In this document: piece after piece, positions 34,169 to 43,864 of the stretch
Layout: each line of letters opens with the position of its first letter
Numbering within the stretch: position 1 is the first letter of the stretch
Assembly: GCF_003851885.1 (NCBI RefSeq)
Contig: NZ_BHZE01000001.1
Location: 62,001-126,000 of the forward strand
Reading direction: 5' to 3'
Source: Thermaurantimonas aggregans
GTDB taxonomy: Bacteria > Bacteroidota > Bacteroidia > Flavobacteriales > Schleiferiaceae
Length of the DNA: 64,000 nt
Position numbers and translations under genes: made by a program
The notes under the pieces: model-generated
What the model was told of the DNA's origin: nothing
What the model saw: only the letters and a program-made list of their open reading frames with translations
Database searches by the model: none

Positions 34169-37100
34169 ATGAGTCGCATACTGGCCTGGTACGTTTTTGG
34201 TCTATTGTCTTTGATGCCTTTTTTGTCTCAATCGCAGAAAGTTCGCTCTTTTATCAACGATACTGCACAATGGCGTACTGAAGTTTATGAAGTTCTCAAA
34301 GAACAAGACAAAGACAGGGCGGCTAAGCTGGTTAGTGATATTGGTGCTGTACTAAACAGTGGGAAACTATCCGAAGAAGCTTTTGAATACCTCGTTAAAA
34401 CTAGTAACACACTGCTTAAGAAAAGACTACTCGACCTCGATGCATGGAACGACTGGTTTAAAGTGATAATTCACCTTGCAGAACAAGAAGATGCAAAACA
34501 CGCCTTGAGCTTTCATCAAGATTTTGAAATCTACACGCAGAAGAATCCTAACAAAGCCATACGCGACTATTTATCGGTCATGCACGGAGTCTTTCTGAAA
34601 GGCGAGCTTTACAACGACGGTCAACTGAGATGGGTGTACACCGGTGCTTTTGAATTTTTGTTCGACAAAGAGCCTATTTTTAAAATCACAAACACCGACA
34701 TTTATGCTACCTTCAGAGGCGATAGCACTTTTATCGAAAAAACACGTGGAACTTTTCATCCAAAAAGTTTGGTTTGGGACGGTCAGGATGGATTTATTTA
34801 TTGGGAACGTACTGGACTGAGCCGAGATTCCGCCACAGCTCGCTTTCAGACATATCAAATCAATGTTTCAAAAGCTTTTTTTGAGGCTGACAGCGTAACT
34901 CTTTATACTAAAGTCTATTTGAAAGAACCTGTTAAAGGTCGACTGGAAGAACGTTTGAGCAGCAGGAACACCCCTGAAACAGCGAATTTTCCGCGTTTCT
35001 ATGCCTATCGAAAAGACATTGTTATTAAAAATATAGTTAAAGATGTTGATTATGTGGGCGGTTTTTCAGTAGTGGGTAGTGGCGTATATGCTTCAGGAAC
35101 GCCTGATAAACCAGCATCATTTATCCATTTTCACAATAAAAAACCCCAGCTCATTGTACGAGGTGAGCGCTTTTCACTCAAACCTAATCTTTTTACTTCG
35201 GAGGCTGTACAGCTCTCATTGTTGTTGGATGGCGATAGCATCTATCATCCGCGACTATATTACAGGCTCATTCCTGACGATCGAATAGTCACTTTGGTTC
35301 GTCAAGAAGAGGGTCTTGGCCTTTCGCCTTTTGTGGATTCGTACCACAAGTTGATCATGCGTTTTCAGACCTTGGTGTGGAAGTTGGGCGAAGAGAAAAT
35401 TTTGATCTCAAACATGAACCAGGGCCTGGAAATACCTGCCACTTTCGAATCAGCCCAATACTACCGCGAAGAGCGAATGGATCGACTCAGAGGGCTCAGT
35501 AACAAACACCCTCTGATGGAAGTCATTGAAATGAGCAAATACTTCGGCTCAGAGGTGCTCGATGCTGATAAAGTAGCCGAATACTTGCGCATCAACCCTC
35601 AAAACGGAAGAATATTTCTTATGAATTTGGCCGTTGAAGGCTTTTTAAAATACGATTTAAATACCCACAGAGCCACCATCTTACCGCGCACCTATGAATA
35701 CGTAAACAATTATTTAGACAAAAGAGACTTCGACGTCATTCAGTTTGTATCGTCAGTGAGTGGCAAACCCAATGCTACGCTTAGCTTGCTTTCGTACGAT
35801 CTCACGATTGAAGGTGTAAACAGTATTGCTTTGAGCGATTCGCAGCAGGTTGGGCTATTTCCGGCTGATCGAAAAATCGTAATGCACCGAAATCTGAATT
35901 TCGATTTTACGGGTCGAATCTTGGCAGGGCGTTTTAGCTTTTGGGGGCGAGAATTTAAGTTTAAATACGAGCCTTTTATCATAGACATGCCTACGATCGA
36001 CTCTATGCGCTTTGCTGTTGAGAGTTTTGAGAAAGACGCCACCGGAATAGTCACTTTGGTTAATGTCCAAAGTGTGTTGGCCGATCTCACCGGTCAACTT
36101 GACATCGACAAGCCGAACAACAAATCAGGTCGGAAATCGTATGCAGAATATCCCATTTTTAGATCTCTAAAAGAGAGTTACATCTACTACGATAAGCCAA
36201 GCATCCACAACGGGGTGTACAACAAAAAGGACTTCTATGTGCGCTTGGAACCCTTTACTATTGACAGTCTCGACAATAAGCGTACAGAGGGCATATCCTT
36301 TGACGGCACGCTTGTGAGTGCAGGTATCTTTCCCGACATTCAACAAACCATTAAGGTGCAGCGCGACTATTCCTTGGGCTTTGAGATGGAAACACCCATC
36401 ACAGGACTGTCAGCTTATGGCGGCAAAGGAAAATTCACTCAAAAACTTTCTCTCTCTAATAAAGGCCTTCGCGGTGATGGCCAAATAGACTATCTCTCAT
36501 CGGTGGCTAAAGCAAAAGAATTCTTTTTCTTCCCAGACTCTACCAATGCAGTGAATGTCTCATACGAAATTGCAGAAGATTCAAAATACAACGTGCCACA
36601 TGTACTGGCCGACAATGTGGTGCTTCACTGGGAGCCCAAGAGAGACATCATGTTTACACAAAATACCTTGAGCCCTTTTTCGATGTATGACGATATAGCC
36701 ATGCGGGCTGACGGTAGAATGGCACTTTCGCCTAAAGGGCTGAGAGGTGATGCGGCTATAGCCTTTCAAAACGCTGAGATGAAATCGCGCGACTTCTCCT
36801 TCCGCCGTCGTGAATTTTCGGCTGATACGTCTAATTTCCGAGTGCGCCCATATGACTCAGGGCCGTGGGTGTTTGAAACACTGTCAGCTTCCTCTTATGT
36901 GAATTTCGACAAAATGAAGGGCAACTTCACCCTTCATTCAGCTGCTCAGTATATGAACTTTCCTGAGCATCAATACATTGCTTATATGGATTATGCCGAT
37001 TGGCACATAAAAGAAAAGTCTATCGAAGTGATGAAGAAAAGTGCTCTGCCATCATCGCGTATGGTTAGCACCCATCGCGATCAAGACAGCCTTCAGTTTG

Positions 37101-38578
37101 TGGCAGGCAGTGTGAAATTTCGAATGGTTGAAAATTATTTAGAGGTATTTAAAGCCTTTGAGATTGAGGTGGCCGATGCTACCATATTTCCCGACACAGG
37201 CTACGTGGTAATCGATCCTCAGGCACAAATGCGCACTTTGAAAAATGCCAAAATCATCGCCAATCGCCAAACGAAATACCACGCCTTTGAAAAAGCCACC
37301 GCAAACATCATCTCGAGGAAAAATTATACAGGATCGGGCTATTACCAATATTTAGATGAAGACAATACCGCTTGGCCTTTGTTTTTCGACCAAATTCAGG
37401 TAAACCGACAGGGTATAACCAATGGCAGAGCTCAAATTTCAAAAGACGATGCCTTCTTTCTCAGCACCTATTTTGCTTTTTATGGCGAGGCATTATTAAC
37501 AGCGCCTGAAAAACAACTCACTTTCGATGGCTATACGCTCATTCAGCATACCTGCAGCAGAATTCAAACCGACTGGTTTCCCTTTAAGTCAATCATCGAT
37601 CCAAAAAACATTGTGATCGATTTACCTGAAACAGCTGAAGAACTCAACCGAGCCAGAATTTTTAACGGAATTTACATTGCAAATGACTCTACATCTGGTT
37701 ATTCCGCATTTCTGTCTAAAGAAAGTAGCAGAGCCGATCTCGAATTGATTTTGGCAGGAGGTCAACTCTATTTTGACAAGGCTCAAAACAGTTACATTAT
37801 CACTACGGCTGAAAAGGTAAAAAATCCGGAAGCAAAAGGAAACTACCTTGCGCTTAACATCAAAACTTGCGAAATGTATGGCGAGGGCCGTCTCTCATTT
37901 GGCGATCGCACTGGCCTCGTTGAAATAGATGCTTATGGAACCATACGCCATAAACTGGTCAATGACGAAATTACTATCGATATGTGGATGGGTTTCGACT
38001 TTCACTTTAACGATGATGTTCTTAAAGCCATTACCCAGACGCTAAAAGATGCTGATCTGCCCTCAGCTGATTTGGCCAGGAGGGCATTTACAGTGGCCGT
38101 TAACGAAATGCTTGACGGCCGTGAGCGCCAGCGATTTATCGATGAGCTGCGCAAAACAGGCTTGCCCGAACGAATGCCGAAACCCTTTCAGAGCACCATT
38201 ACCTTCAGCGACATCAGGCTAAAGTGGAATCCCGAGACCAATTCGTTCTACTCTGAAGGTCCCATCGGTATAGGTTCGATAGGAAAAGTGCAAATCAATA
38301 AACGCGTTAACGGCATACTTGAAATTGCCCGAAAACGCCGTGGCGACGAGGTGACACTGTATATAGATATGGGCAGCAAGGATGTATACTTCTTCCAGTA
38401 CAGACGCAATCTGATGGAGTTTTACTCTCCACGCCAGGAGCTTATGGACATGATTACCAATACTAAGCCCGATGCGCGTCGTAAGGAAGAGAAGGGCAAA
38501 CAGCCCTACTCATATACCACTTCTACCCGCGGCAAGATGAACCGATTTGTAAATCGCATGGAAGGTGAAGGCGAGTAA
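34169..38578 (+). CDS. Very large secreted protein of unknown function
   Basis: A 1469-residue protein from the ATG at 34169 (an upstream in-frame start at 34112 overlaps prmA). Signal peptide about 1-22 (ILAWYVFGLLSLMPFLSQS). Residues about 25-150 look helical; after that the chain is a long series of beta-rich segments without Cys-rich or sequence-identical repeats, e.g. VGGFSVVGSGVYASG near 310 and LTGQLDIDKPNNKSG near 640. There is no second membrane helix and no type IX secretion C-terminal domain that I can recognise. Long beta-rich envelope proteins such as LptD/AsmA-like or beta-jellyroll OstA-like proteins are conceivable relatives, but no motif proves it. Codon use and base composition match its neighbours, which argues for a resident gene. 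Confidence 0.85.
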   Translation: MSRILAWYVFGLLSLMPFLSQSQKVRSFINDTAQWRTEVYEVLKEQDKDRAAKLVSDIGAVLNSGKLSEEAFEYLVKTSNTLLKKRLLDLDAWNDWFKVIIHLAEQEDAKHALSFHQDFEIYTQKNPNKAIRDYLSVMHGVFLKGELYNDGQLRWVYTGAFEFLFDKEPIFKITNTDIYATFRGDSTFIEKTRGTFHPKSLVWDGQDGFIYWERTGLSRDSATARFQTYQINVSKAFFEADSVTLYTKVYLKEPVKGRLEERLSSRNTPETANFPRFYAYRKDIVIKNIVKDVDYVGGFSVVGSGVYASGTPDKPASFIHFHNKKPQLIVRGERFSLKPNLFTSEAVQLSLLLDGDSIYHPRLYYRLIPDDRIVTLVRQEEGLGLSPFVDSYHKLIMRFQTLVWKLGEEKILISNMNQGLEIPATFESAQYYREERMDRLRGLSNKHPLMEVIEMSKYFGSEVLDADKVAEYLRINPQNGRIFLMNLAVEGFLKYDLNTHRATILPRTYEYVNNYLDKRDFDVIQFVSSVSGKPNATLSLLSYDLTIEGVNSIALSDSQQVGLFPADRKIVMHRNLNFDFTGRILAGRFSFWGREFKFKYEPFIIDMPTIDSMRFAVESFEKDATGIVTLVNVQSVLADLTGQLDIDKPNNKSGRKSYAEYPIFRSLKESYIYYDKPSIHNGVYNKKDFYVRLEPFTIDSLDNKRTEGISFDGTLVSAGIFPDIQQTIKVQRDYSLGFEMETPITGLSAYGGKGKFTQKLSLSNKGLRGDGQIDYLSSVAKAKEFFFFPDSTNAVNVSYEIAEDSKYNVPHVLADNVVLHWEPKRDIMFTQNTLSPFSMYDDIAMRADGRMALSPKGLRGDAAIAFQNAEMKSRDFSFRRREFSADTSNFRVRPYDSGPWVFETLSASSYVNFDKMKGNFTLHSAAQYMNFPEHQYIAYMDYADWHIKEKSIEVMKKSALPSSRMVSTHRDQDSLQFVAGSVKFRMVENYLEVFKAFEIEVADATIFPDTGYVVIDPQAQMRTLKNAKIIANRQTKYHAFEKATANIISRKNYTGSGYYQYLDEDNTAWPLFFDQIQVNRQGITNGRAQISKDDAFFLSTYFAFYGEALLTAPEKQLTFDGYTLIQHTCSRIQTDWFPFKSIIDPKNIVIDLPETAEELNRARIFNGIYIANDSTSGYSAFLSKESSRADLELILAGGQLYFDKAQNSYIITTAEKVKNPEAKGNYLALNIKTCEMYGEGRLSFGDRTGLVEIDAYGTIRHKLVNDEITIDMWMGFDFHFNDDVLKAITQTLKDADLPSADLARRAFTVAVNEMLDGRERQRFIDELRKTGLPERMPKPFQSTITFSDIRLKWNPETNSFYSEGPIGIGSIGKVQINKRVNGILEIARKRRGDEVTLYIDMGSKDVYFFQYRRNLMEFYSPRQELMDMITNTKPDARRKEEKGKQPYSYTTSTRGKMNRFVNRMEGEGE

Positions 38579-38596
38579 TGAAGGTAATCTTCGACC

Positions 38597-39400
38597 TTAG
38601 GGAAGAATGCTTTTGTTTTTTAAGCCTTCGTATTGAATCAGTTCAGCTTTCAGCGAACCAACTAATAATTCCGTTTTAATTAAAACAGGAACCTTATTAT
38701 CGTCGTTTGACACCCAAATGGTCATTGTGTCTTTTTCTTTGAATACACGTCCCTTTTGAACAATCGGTTTAAATTTAAGACAATTGATTTTTCCAAATTT
38801 GGATTTAATGGTTTCCTCTCCGATGTACCGGATCTGAAATTTAAACATTTCATGATCGAGAAATACTGGGATTTGGATGACAGCTCCTGGCGTTAGTGAT
38901 TTAATATCAGTGAACCTTGCATAGTAAAAAGCGGAAAAAATGTCTTGTGTGCGCTCTTCGAGCTGAAAGACTTTATTTTTATCCAGCAGAATATCAACAG
39001 CTGTGTTCGTTTTGGGGTCGAATAGGATGTGATGTTTTATGATGTATCCACCTTCGTCCACATCCCTTATGAATTCGATAGGCTCTAAATTATCGATATC
39101 GTAGTAGGTTTCGTATCTGTCGCGCACTCTGAAAAACCATTCGAACATTCCCTTTGAATACCCTATACCTACCATATGGGCGATGTTTTTCCCTTGGCGC
39201 TGCTGAATATTATCAACGCTTATGATGGCTTCACCTGCTGTGAGTAATCCGTAAGAGATCGAATACACGAGTCGCTCGCCTGTGGCAAAGGGTTTTACTG
39301 AACTGATGCGAATGTTCGGTGTGTTTTCAGTGGTTTGGACGGATGATTGAGCCCCAGCAGTGAGCACTAAGAGTATTGCAATGGCACTTTTGATTTTCAT
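38597..39400 (-). CDS. DUF3108 domain-containing exported protein
   Basis: A 267-residue protein with an N-terminal signal segment (about 4-18). The remainder fits DUF3108: a start FATGERLVYSISYGLLTAGEA near residue 38, WFFRVRDRYETYYDID and a late GKINCLKFKPIVQKGR. The family is predicted to be a periplasmic or outer-membrane-associated beta-barrel-like fold with unknown function. It converges on the giant secreted-protein gene (18-base gap) and is divergent from a small membrane protein gene. Confidence 0.8.
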   Translation of the reverse strand: MKIKSAIAILLVLTAGAQSSVQTTENTPNIRISSVKPFATGERLVYSISYGLLTAGEAIISVDNIQQRQGKNIAHMVGIGYSKGMFEWFFRVRDRYETYYDIDNLEPIEFIRDVDEGGYIIKHHILFDPKTNTAVDILLDKNKVFQLEERTQDIFSAFYYARFTDIKSLTPGAVIQIPVFLDHEMFKFQIRYIGEETIKSKFGKINCLKFKPIVQKGRVFKEKDTMTIWVSNDDNKVPVLIKTELLVGSLKAELIQYEGLKNKSILP

Positions 39401-39447
39401 GCAGAAACTTCTTTGTGCAAATAACTTCTAAAAAAATGCCAAAATTT

Positions 39448-39455
39448 TACTTTTG
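39448..39455 (+). promoter_or_regulatory. -7 promoter box for a small membrane protein gene
   Basis: TACTTTTG matches TAnnTTTG exactly, 23 bases before the ATG at 39478. It lies downstream of an alternative in-frame start at 39415, which argues for 39478. Confidence 0.5.
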
Positions 39456-39477
39456 TCCAAAGATAAAATCAGCAATT

Positions 39478-39999
39478 ATGAGACTAGCCATTTGGTTACT
39501 TCTATTGGGCTTTTTGATTTATTCAGAAAATAGTCTTCGTACAGCAGGCGAAGAACGCCTTAAACCCTTGGTAAATGGAAAAAACCCGCCAGATTTATCC
39601 ATTGGAATTTCAAAAGAGAAATTGATTAATTTCTATGAGATTGCCGGTCAAGAAGGTAGGGAGACGTATGCAAACATTTTAATGAGATACGACTTGCTTT
39701 ATCCGCTTTCTTATGGATTGTTTTTTGCCTATACCATTTCATTACTGGTTCGGAATTTCCGCAAGCGCTTATTGAGCATTCTGATTTTTTTGCCTCTTAT
39801 CAGTATGCTCTCAGATTTTGTGGAGAATGCAGGTTTTATTCTGCTCGCTTACGAATACCCCAATTTTGACGACCAACTGTTTCAAATAGCCCGAACAGCG
39901 CAAATACTAAAGTGGTCAATGGCCTTTGCATCGGTTGCCACTATAATTGTGCTACTGATTGCTAATGGAATTAGACTTGCAATGCGCAGTAAATCTTAA
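39478..39999 (+). CDS. Small multi-pass membrane protein of unknown function
   Basis: A 173-residue protein with about four hydrophobic segments: an N-terminal one (LAIWLLLLGFLIYSE), and three in the second half (about residues 78-95, 102-122 and 140-165). The extracytoplasmic loop after the first helix is polar (GEERLKPLVNGKNPPDLSIG). No family recognised. It converges on the DUF349 gene, whose stop is 25 bases away, and has its own promoter box. Confidence 0.7.
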   Translation: MRLAIWLLLLGFLIYSENSLRTAGEERLKPLVNGKNPPDLSIGISKEKLINFYEIAGQEGRETYANILMRYDLLYPLSYGLFFAYTISLLVRNFRKRLLSILIFLPLISMLSDFVENAGFILLAYEYPNFDDQLFQIARTAQILKWSMAFASVATIIVLLIANGIRLAMRSKS

Positions 40000-40023
40000 A
40001 CAGAAAGGTCAAAAAAAGGGTAA

Positions 40024-42018
40024 TTAGCGCTTCTTGTCGTTTTGCCTTTTACCCTTTTTGTTTTTACGATCTCTCCCCTGATGTTTTTGTCTTTCGCTTC
40101 TCTGAGTGCGTTCGATTTTTACTTCATGAAGTGGAAATTGGTCTAAAATTTCCAATTTTTTAGCTACGAGCTCGAGGTTCGCTTTGTGTCGGGCAATGTT
40201 TTTTTCAACCTCTTTGATAAAGGGATTAGAGCTCGATTTATTGGAGAAAAGATTAATGTTGTTTTCCAGTTTTTGAAGGTCTTTTTTGAGGTCGTCGTAC
40301 TGGTGGAGGAGTCTCTGGCGCTCTATGTACACAGCTTGCTTGTCGTCAGCATCCCAGAGGGCTTGCATTTTTGCTTCGAAACGTACCAGGTAGATATTCT
40401 CCTTATCGAGATCGAGTTTTTCAAAAAGTGCGTCTATTAGTTTTTGAAATTCCTTTTCGATGTCGCGATATTCAGTGGGTACTTTTCCGAGCGCCTTCCA
40501 CTTTTCGATTTGTTCTTTTAAGAAAGGGACGCTGATGTTGTCTGATGGGGTGGTCTTTAACTCTTCGAGCTGAGCCTTTTTGTTTTCGTAATTTTTGTAA
40601 AGCTCAGCTTCTTTCTCTTTTAGGTATGCATGATATCTGTCGAAGAAAGAGTTGCAAAACTCTCTGAATTCATTCCACACTGATTCAGAAAATTTTCTCG
40701 GCACAGGACCGATATTTTTCCAATCAGCCTGCAATTTTTTGAAGAAGTTTACTCCTTCTTCCCAGTCTGTTCTTTCAGCATTCTGACGGGCAAGCTCGAT
40801 CAGTTCTTTTTTCTTCTGAAGGTTTTGTTGCTGTATCTGTTTAAATTGCTTATAAAAAGCGTTTTTGCGCTTTTTAATTTCACGAATGGCTGCATTGAAT
40901 TCTTCCCAGATTTTATCATTTTCTTCGTGCAGTACTCTGCCGATTTTTTTAAATCTTTCGGTGTACGAACTCAAGCTTTGGGTCAGATTCTGCCAGCCTT
41001 CATGTGTATTGATTTCATCTAGATTGATGGAGCGCAACTCTTCGAGAATGGCTTTTTTCTGAGAGATTTTTTCTTCCTTTTCCTTTTTAACGAGCTCAGC
41101 CAATTCACTTTTTTTGCTACGCACTTTGTCGATGGCTTCATAAAAAGCCTTTGCAAGTGCTTCGCGATTTTCGTAAGGTACAGGTCCTGTTTCTCTCCAC
41201 TCTTTTTCGAGCGCCCTTACTGCTTTATTAAAGTCAGCGATGCGTTCAAAGGTCTTATCTGCTAATTCGAGGGCTCGCTGAATGATTTCTTCCTTAATTT
41301 CTTGATTTTTTCTGAAGTGAAGATCTCTAAAATCTTTATTTAGCTTGAGATTGTCATAAAATCTGTCGAGGTAAAAAGAATAGGTTCTATTGATGTGTTC
41401 GGCCATATTGTAAGGTATCGGGCCGATTTTTTTCCACTTTTCTTGTAAGGTGCGGACCTTTTCGAAAATTTCCTCCGTAATATCTACATTCATAGCAAGT
41501 TCCTTGAGCTCTTCGAGTATGAGCTGCTTTTGATGGAGGTTGTTTTCGAGTTGTTCCTTTTTTTCTTTATAATATGCGTTTAGCTTGTCTTTGTATTCTT
41601 TGTAAAGTTCTTTGAATTTGATGCGAAGCGGTTGTTCATAGCTGAAGTCAATCTCGTTGCCACCTTCTTCGATAAAGGCGTGCAGCTTGTCTTTGCGCTC
41701 TTCGTCGAGATGGTAGAGCAGATGCCTTTTTATGGCCTCCATGTGCTGCTTGATGGCTGACACATGGTTGTGCTTCAGTAGCGAAACTGCTTCTTTATAG
41801 AGTTGTTCAGGTGTATAATCTGCGTATTTACTATATAGACTATCTGACTCCGAAGCTTCGTCTTCATGGTCATCTTCATCGGAATGATGCTCTTGGATTA
41901 TGTCATCCAATTCATCATTTTGAGGAATCGAAGTCGTTTCTGGAGTAGAGGTTACGGTTATTTCATTTTGATCATCTACAGTCTTAGCCACTTCGTTTTC
42001 GTGCAGTCCGTTGTTCAT
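40024..42018 (-). CDS. DUF349 repeat protein
   Basis: About 664 residues from the ATG at 42018 (an upstream in-frame ATG at 42081 would overlap aroE). An acidic, disordered N-terminus (1-75) is followed by at least five DUF349 repeats of about 70 residues, each with a W-K/R-x-x-G-x-x-P core: KKWKKIGPIPYN-like, WRETGPVPYE, FKKIGRVLHEE, WKNIGPVPRK and WKALGKVPTE. The chain is almost all charged coiled coil and ends with a very basic tail (KNKKGKRQNDKK). DUF349 proteins are cytoplasmic and have unknown function; the basic tail suggests RNA or ribosome contact, which is inference. It closes the DUF368-aroE-DUF349 operon. Confidence 0.9.
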   Translation of the reverse strand: MNNGLHENEVAKTVDDQNEITVTSTPETTSIPQNDELDDIIQEHHSDEDDHEDEASESDSLYSKYADYTPEQLYKEAVSLLKHNHVSAIKQHMEAIKRHLLYHLDEERKDKLHAFIEEGGNEIDFSYEQPLRIKFKELYKEYKDKLNAYYKEKKEQLENNLHQKQLILEELKELAMNVDITEEIFEKVRTLQEKWKKIGPIPYNMAEHINRTYSFYLDRFYDNLKLNKDFRDLHFRKNQEIKEEIIQRALELADKTFERIADFNKAVRALEKEWRETGPVPYENREALAKAFYEAIDKVRSKKSELAELVKKEKEEKISQKKAILEELRSINLDEINTHEGWQNLTQSLSSYTERFKKIGRVLHEENDKIWEEFNAAIREIKKRKNAFYKQFKQIQQQNLQKKKELIELARQNAERTDWEEGVNFFKKLQADWKNIGPVPRKFSESVWNEFREFCNSFFDRYHAYLKEKEAELYKNYENKKAQLEELKTTPSDNISVPFLKEQIEKWKALGKVPTEYRDIEKEFQKLIDALFEKLDLDKENIYLVRFEAKMQALWDADDKQAVYIERQRLLHQYDDLKKDLQKLENNINLFSNKSSSNPFIKEVEKNIARHKANLELVAKKLEILDQFPLHEVKIERTQRSERQKHQGRDRKNKKGKRQNDKKR

Positions 42019-42050
42019 AGTCTTTATGTAAATATCAGAATAACAATGTT

Positions 42051-42800
42051 TTACAAAGAATGTTTTGAAATAAATTCCCACGCTTTACGGGCTTGTAAAT
42101 GTAGCATTTCAAGTCCATTGTGCACAAAGGCGTTTTGGTTTTCACATTTTTGTAAAAAAAGAGTTTTCTCTGGATTGTAAATTAAGTCAAAACAATAGCT
42201 TTTTGGTTTGATTTTTTTAAAGTCAATAGGTGGATGTTCATGGACGTTCGGATACATTCCCAGGGGCGTTGTATTTACTATGAGTTTTGGGTATTCAAAT
42301 GCACTTAGATTAATCTCTTCATAGGTAAAGACATTTGTGCTCTTTTTTGAACGTGACACTGAAATATAAGGAATACTCTGCTTTTCAAATACATATTTTA
42401 CAGCTGCAGCACTACCTCCTGTACCAAGTATCATAGCATCTGCTGGAACTTTGCCGCTCAAAAAATTCAACAGACTGCACTCAAAAGCCACTGCATCTGT
42501 ATTGTGACCGATTAGCTTTCCTCCTGTTGCTTTAACAACAGTGTTTACGGCGCCCACACCCTGAGCCTCTGGAGTAAGTTCTTGCAAGTAGTTCAGGATT
42601 TCCCTTTTGTATGGAATGGTTACATTAAAACCAATAACAGATTCATCATCTAGAAGCCTCAATACTTGTCGAATATCAGAAATTTCAAATAGTTCATACG
42701 AAAACTCTGTCAAACCCTCTTGCTCAAAGAGTTTTTGCCAAATCATTGGAGAATATGAGTGACTTAAGGGGTAGCCTATCAGACCTACCTTTTTACTCAT
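42051..42800 (-). CDS. aroE: Shikimate dehydrogenase
   Basis: A 249-residue enzyme reducing 3-dehydroshikimate to shikimate with NADPH in aromatic amino acid synthesis. Substrate-binding motif KVGLIGYPLSHSYSP at the N-terminus, catalytic lysine and asparagine in NVTIPYKREI near residue 63, and HNTDAVAFE near 100. The NADPH-binding loop ILGTGGSAAAVKY is near residue 122 and the late GLEMLHLQA motif is present. It overlaps the DUF368 gene by 8 bases and precedes the DUF349 gene by 32 bases. Confidence 0.95.
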   Translation of the reverse strand: MSKKVGLIGYPLSHSYSPMIWQKLFEQEGLTEFSYELFEISDIRQVLRLLDDESVIGFNVTIPYKREILNYLQELTPEAQGVGAVNTVVKATGGKLIGHNTDAVAFECSLLNFLSGKVPADAMILGTGGSAAAVKYVFEKQSIPYISVSRSKKSTNVFTYEEINLSAFEYPKLIVNTTPLGMYPNVHEHPPIDFKKIKPKSYCFDLIYNPEKTLFLQKCENQNAFVHNGLEMLHLQARKAWEFISKHSL

Positions 42801-43719
42801 TGCCTTGCTTGCTAACCAGTCTGGCTGCCATTATCTCAATGGTAATTACGAGAGCTGCTCCAAGAATGAAAAACACAATACATTCTAAAATCATGGGATC
42901 GCCTTTCATCTGAGTAGGCCAAATACTGCGCTCGATAAAGGGAACTTCTATGCCTTTGCTGTTGATGCGCGTCTGTAATACCTGTTTCCAAGGCCATACT
43001 TTGTATAGGGCACCGATCATAAAGCCACTGAGCAAGCCTACTGCAGCATCGTGGTATTTGTTTAAGAGCCAAGTAAGGACGTTTGCCATTACCAAAAGCC
43101 CAAGTCCACATCCGACAGCAAAAAGAACGATAATTCCGAATTGAAGCGATGTAACCGCTTGTAATATGGTTTCGTATTTTCCGAGCAAAAGCAAGATAAA
43201 ACTGCCCGAAATGCCAGGCAATATCATAGCTGAAATTGCAATAAATCCACTTAGAAATATGTAGAAACTACCCTCGGGCAAGGAGACCGGTATTGACCGT
43301 GTAATTTGGAATGCGACGGCAAATCCTAATACGAATAAGGCGATTACTGCAGCTGTCCAGGTTCTGATTTTTCTCATCACCAAAACGGAACTCGCCAAAA
43401 TCAACCCAAAAAAGAAAGACCAGGTAAGCAATGGAAAAACACTCAAAGCGAATTGAATGGCTTTTGCCAGAGATGCTATGGAGACGCCAATGCCAAGGAA
43501 AAGCGGTATTAAAATACCGAGTCTTGCTGATTGAGCAAATGCTTTTAATCCATTCGACTTCCACTCGAGCCAAGCCGGTCCACCAAGATTTTTAATGCCC
43601 GCAAGTAAATCTTCATAAACACCAGTAATGAATGCAATGGTGCCGCCCGAAACACCAGGTACAATATCAGCGGCACCCATACCCATTCCCTTTAAAAATG
43701 TTAAAAAATATTGTTTCAT
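42793..43719 (-). CDS. DUF368 (PopT-type) polyprenyl-phosphate transporter
   Basis: A 308-residue inner-membrane protein with about eight to nine hydrophobic segments. The N-terminal GMGMGAADIVPGVSGGTIAF motif and the second inverted copy ISAMILPGISGSFILLLLG near residue 160 are hallmarks of DUF368. Family members (PopT) are reported to return undecaprenyl phosphate across the membrane for cell-wall synthesis, so that role is taken from family knowledge. First gene of the operon with aroE; an exact TAnnTTTG box precedes it. Confidence 0.9.
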   Translation of the reverse strand: MKQYFLTFLKGMGMGAADIVPGVSGGTIAFITGVYEDLLAGIKNLGGPAWLEWKSNGLKAFAQSARLGILIPLFLGIGVSIASLAKAIQFALSVFPLLTWSFFFGLILASSVLVMRKIRTWTAAVIALFVLGFAVAFQITRSIPVSLPEGSFYIFLSGFIAISAMILPGISGSFILLLLGKYETILQAVTSLQFGIIVLFAVGCGLGLLVMANVLTWLLNKYHDAAVGLLSGFMIGALYKVWPWKQVLQTRINSKGIEVPFIERSIWPTQMKGDPMILECIVFFILGAALVITIEIMAARLVSKQGNE

Positions 43720-43735
43720 TTCAACAAATTGCCGA

Positions 43736-43743
43736 CAAACCTA
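43736..43743 (-). promoter_or_regulatory. -7 promoter box for the DUF368-aroE-DUF349 operon
   Basis: On the minus strand the sequence reads TAGGTTTG, an exact TAnnTTTG match, 16 bases before the DUF368 ATG. Confidence 0.5.
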
Positions 43744-43821
43744 AGAGAAAAAAGGCAATAATGCCGGACTTTTCCGCTCTTGGCCTGTTAATAAAATTGC
43801 CTGTAGGCCCTGTGTTTGTTG

Positions 43822-43829
43822 TAATTTTG
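43822..43829 (+). promoter_or_regulatory. -7 promoter box for the TPR protein gene
   Basis: TAATTTTG matches TAnnTTTG exactly, 35 bases before the ATG at 43865. An upstream in-frame start at 43829 overlaps the box and is rejected. Confidence 0.5.
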
Positions 43830-43864
43830 TGGCCAAATTTGAAGTAATACTTCTTCTTCTTACC

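Noticed and set aside
41866-42180. A 104-codon plus-strand frame across the aroE/DUF349 boundary
   Set aside because: It is antisense to two well-supported genes and lacks a promoter or any motif.
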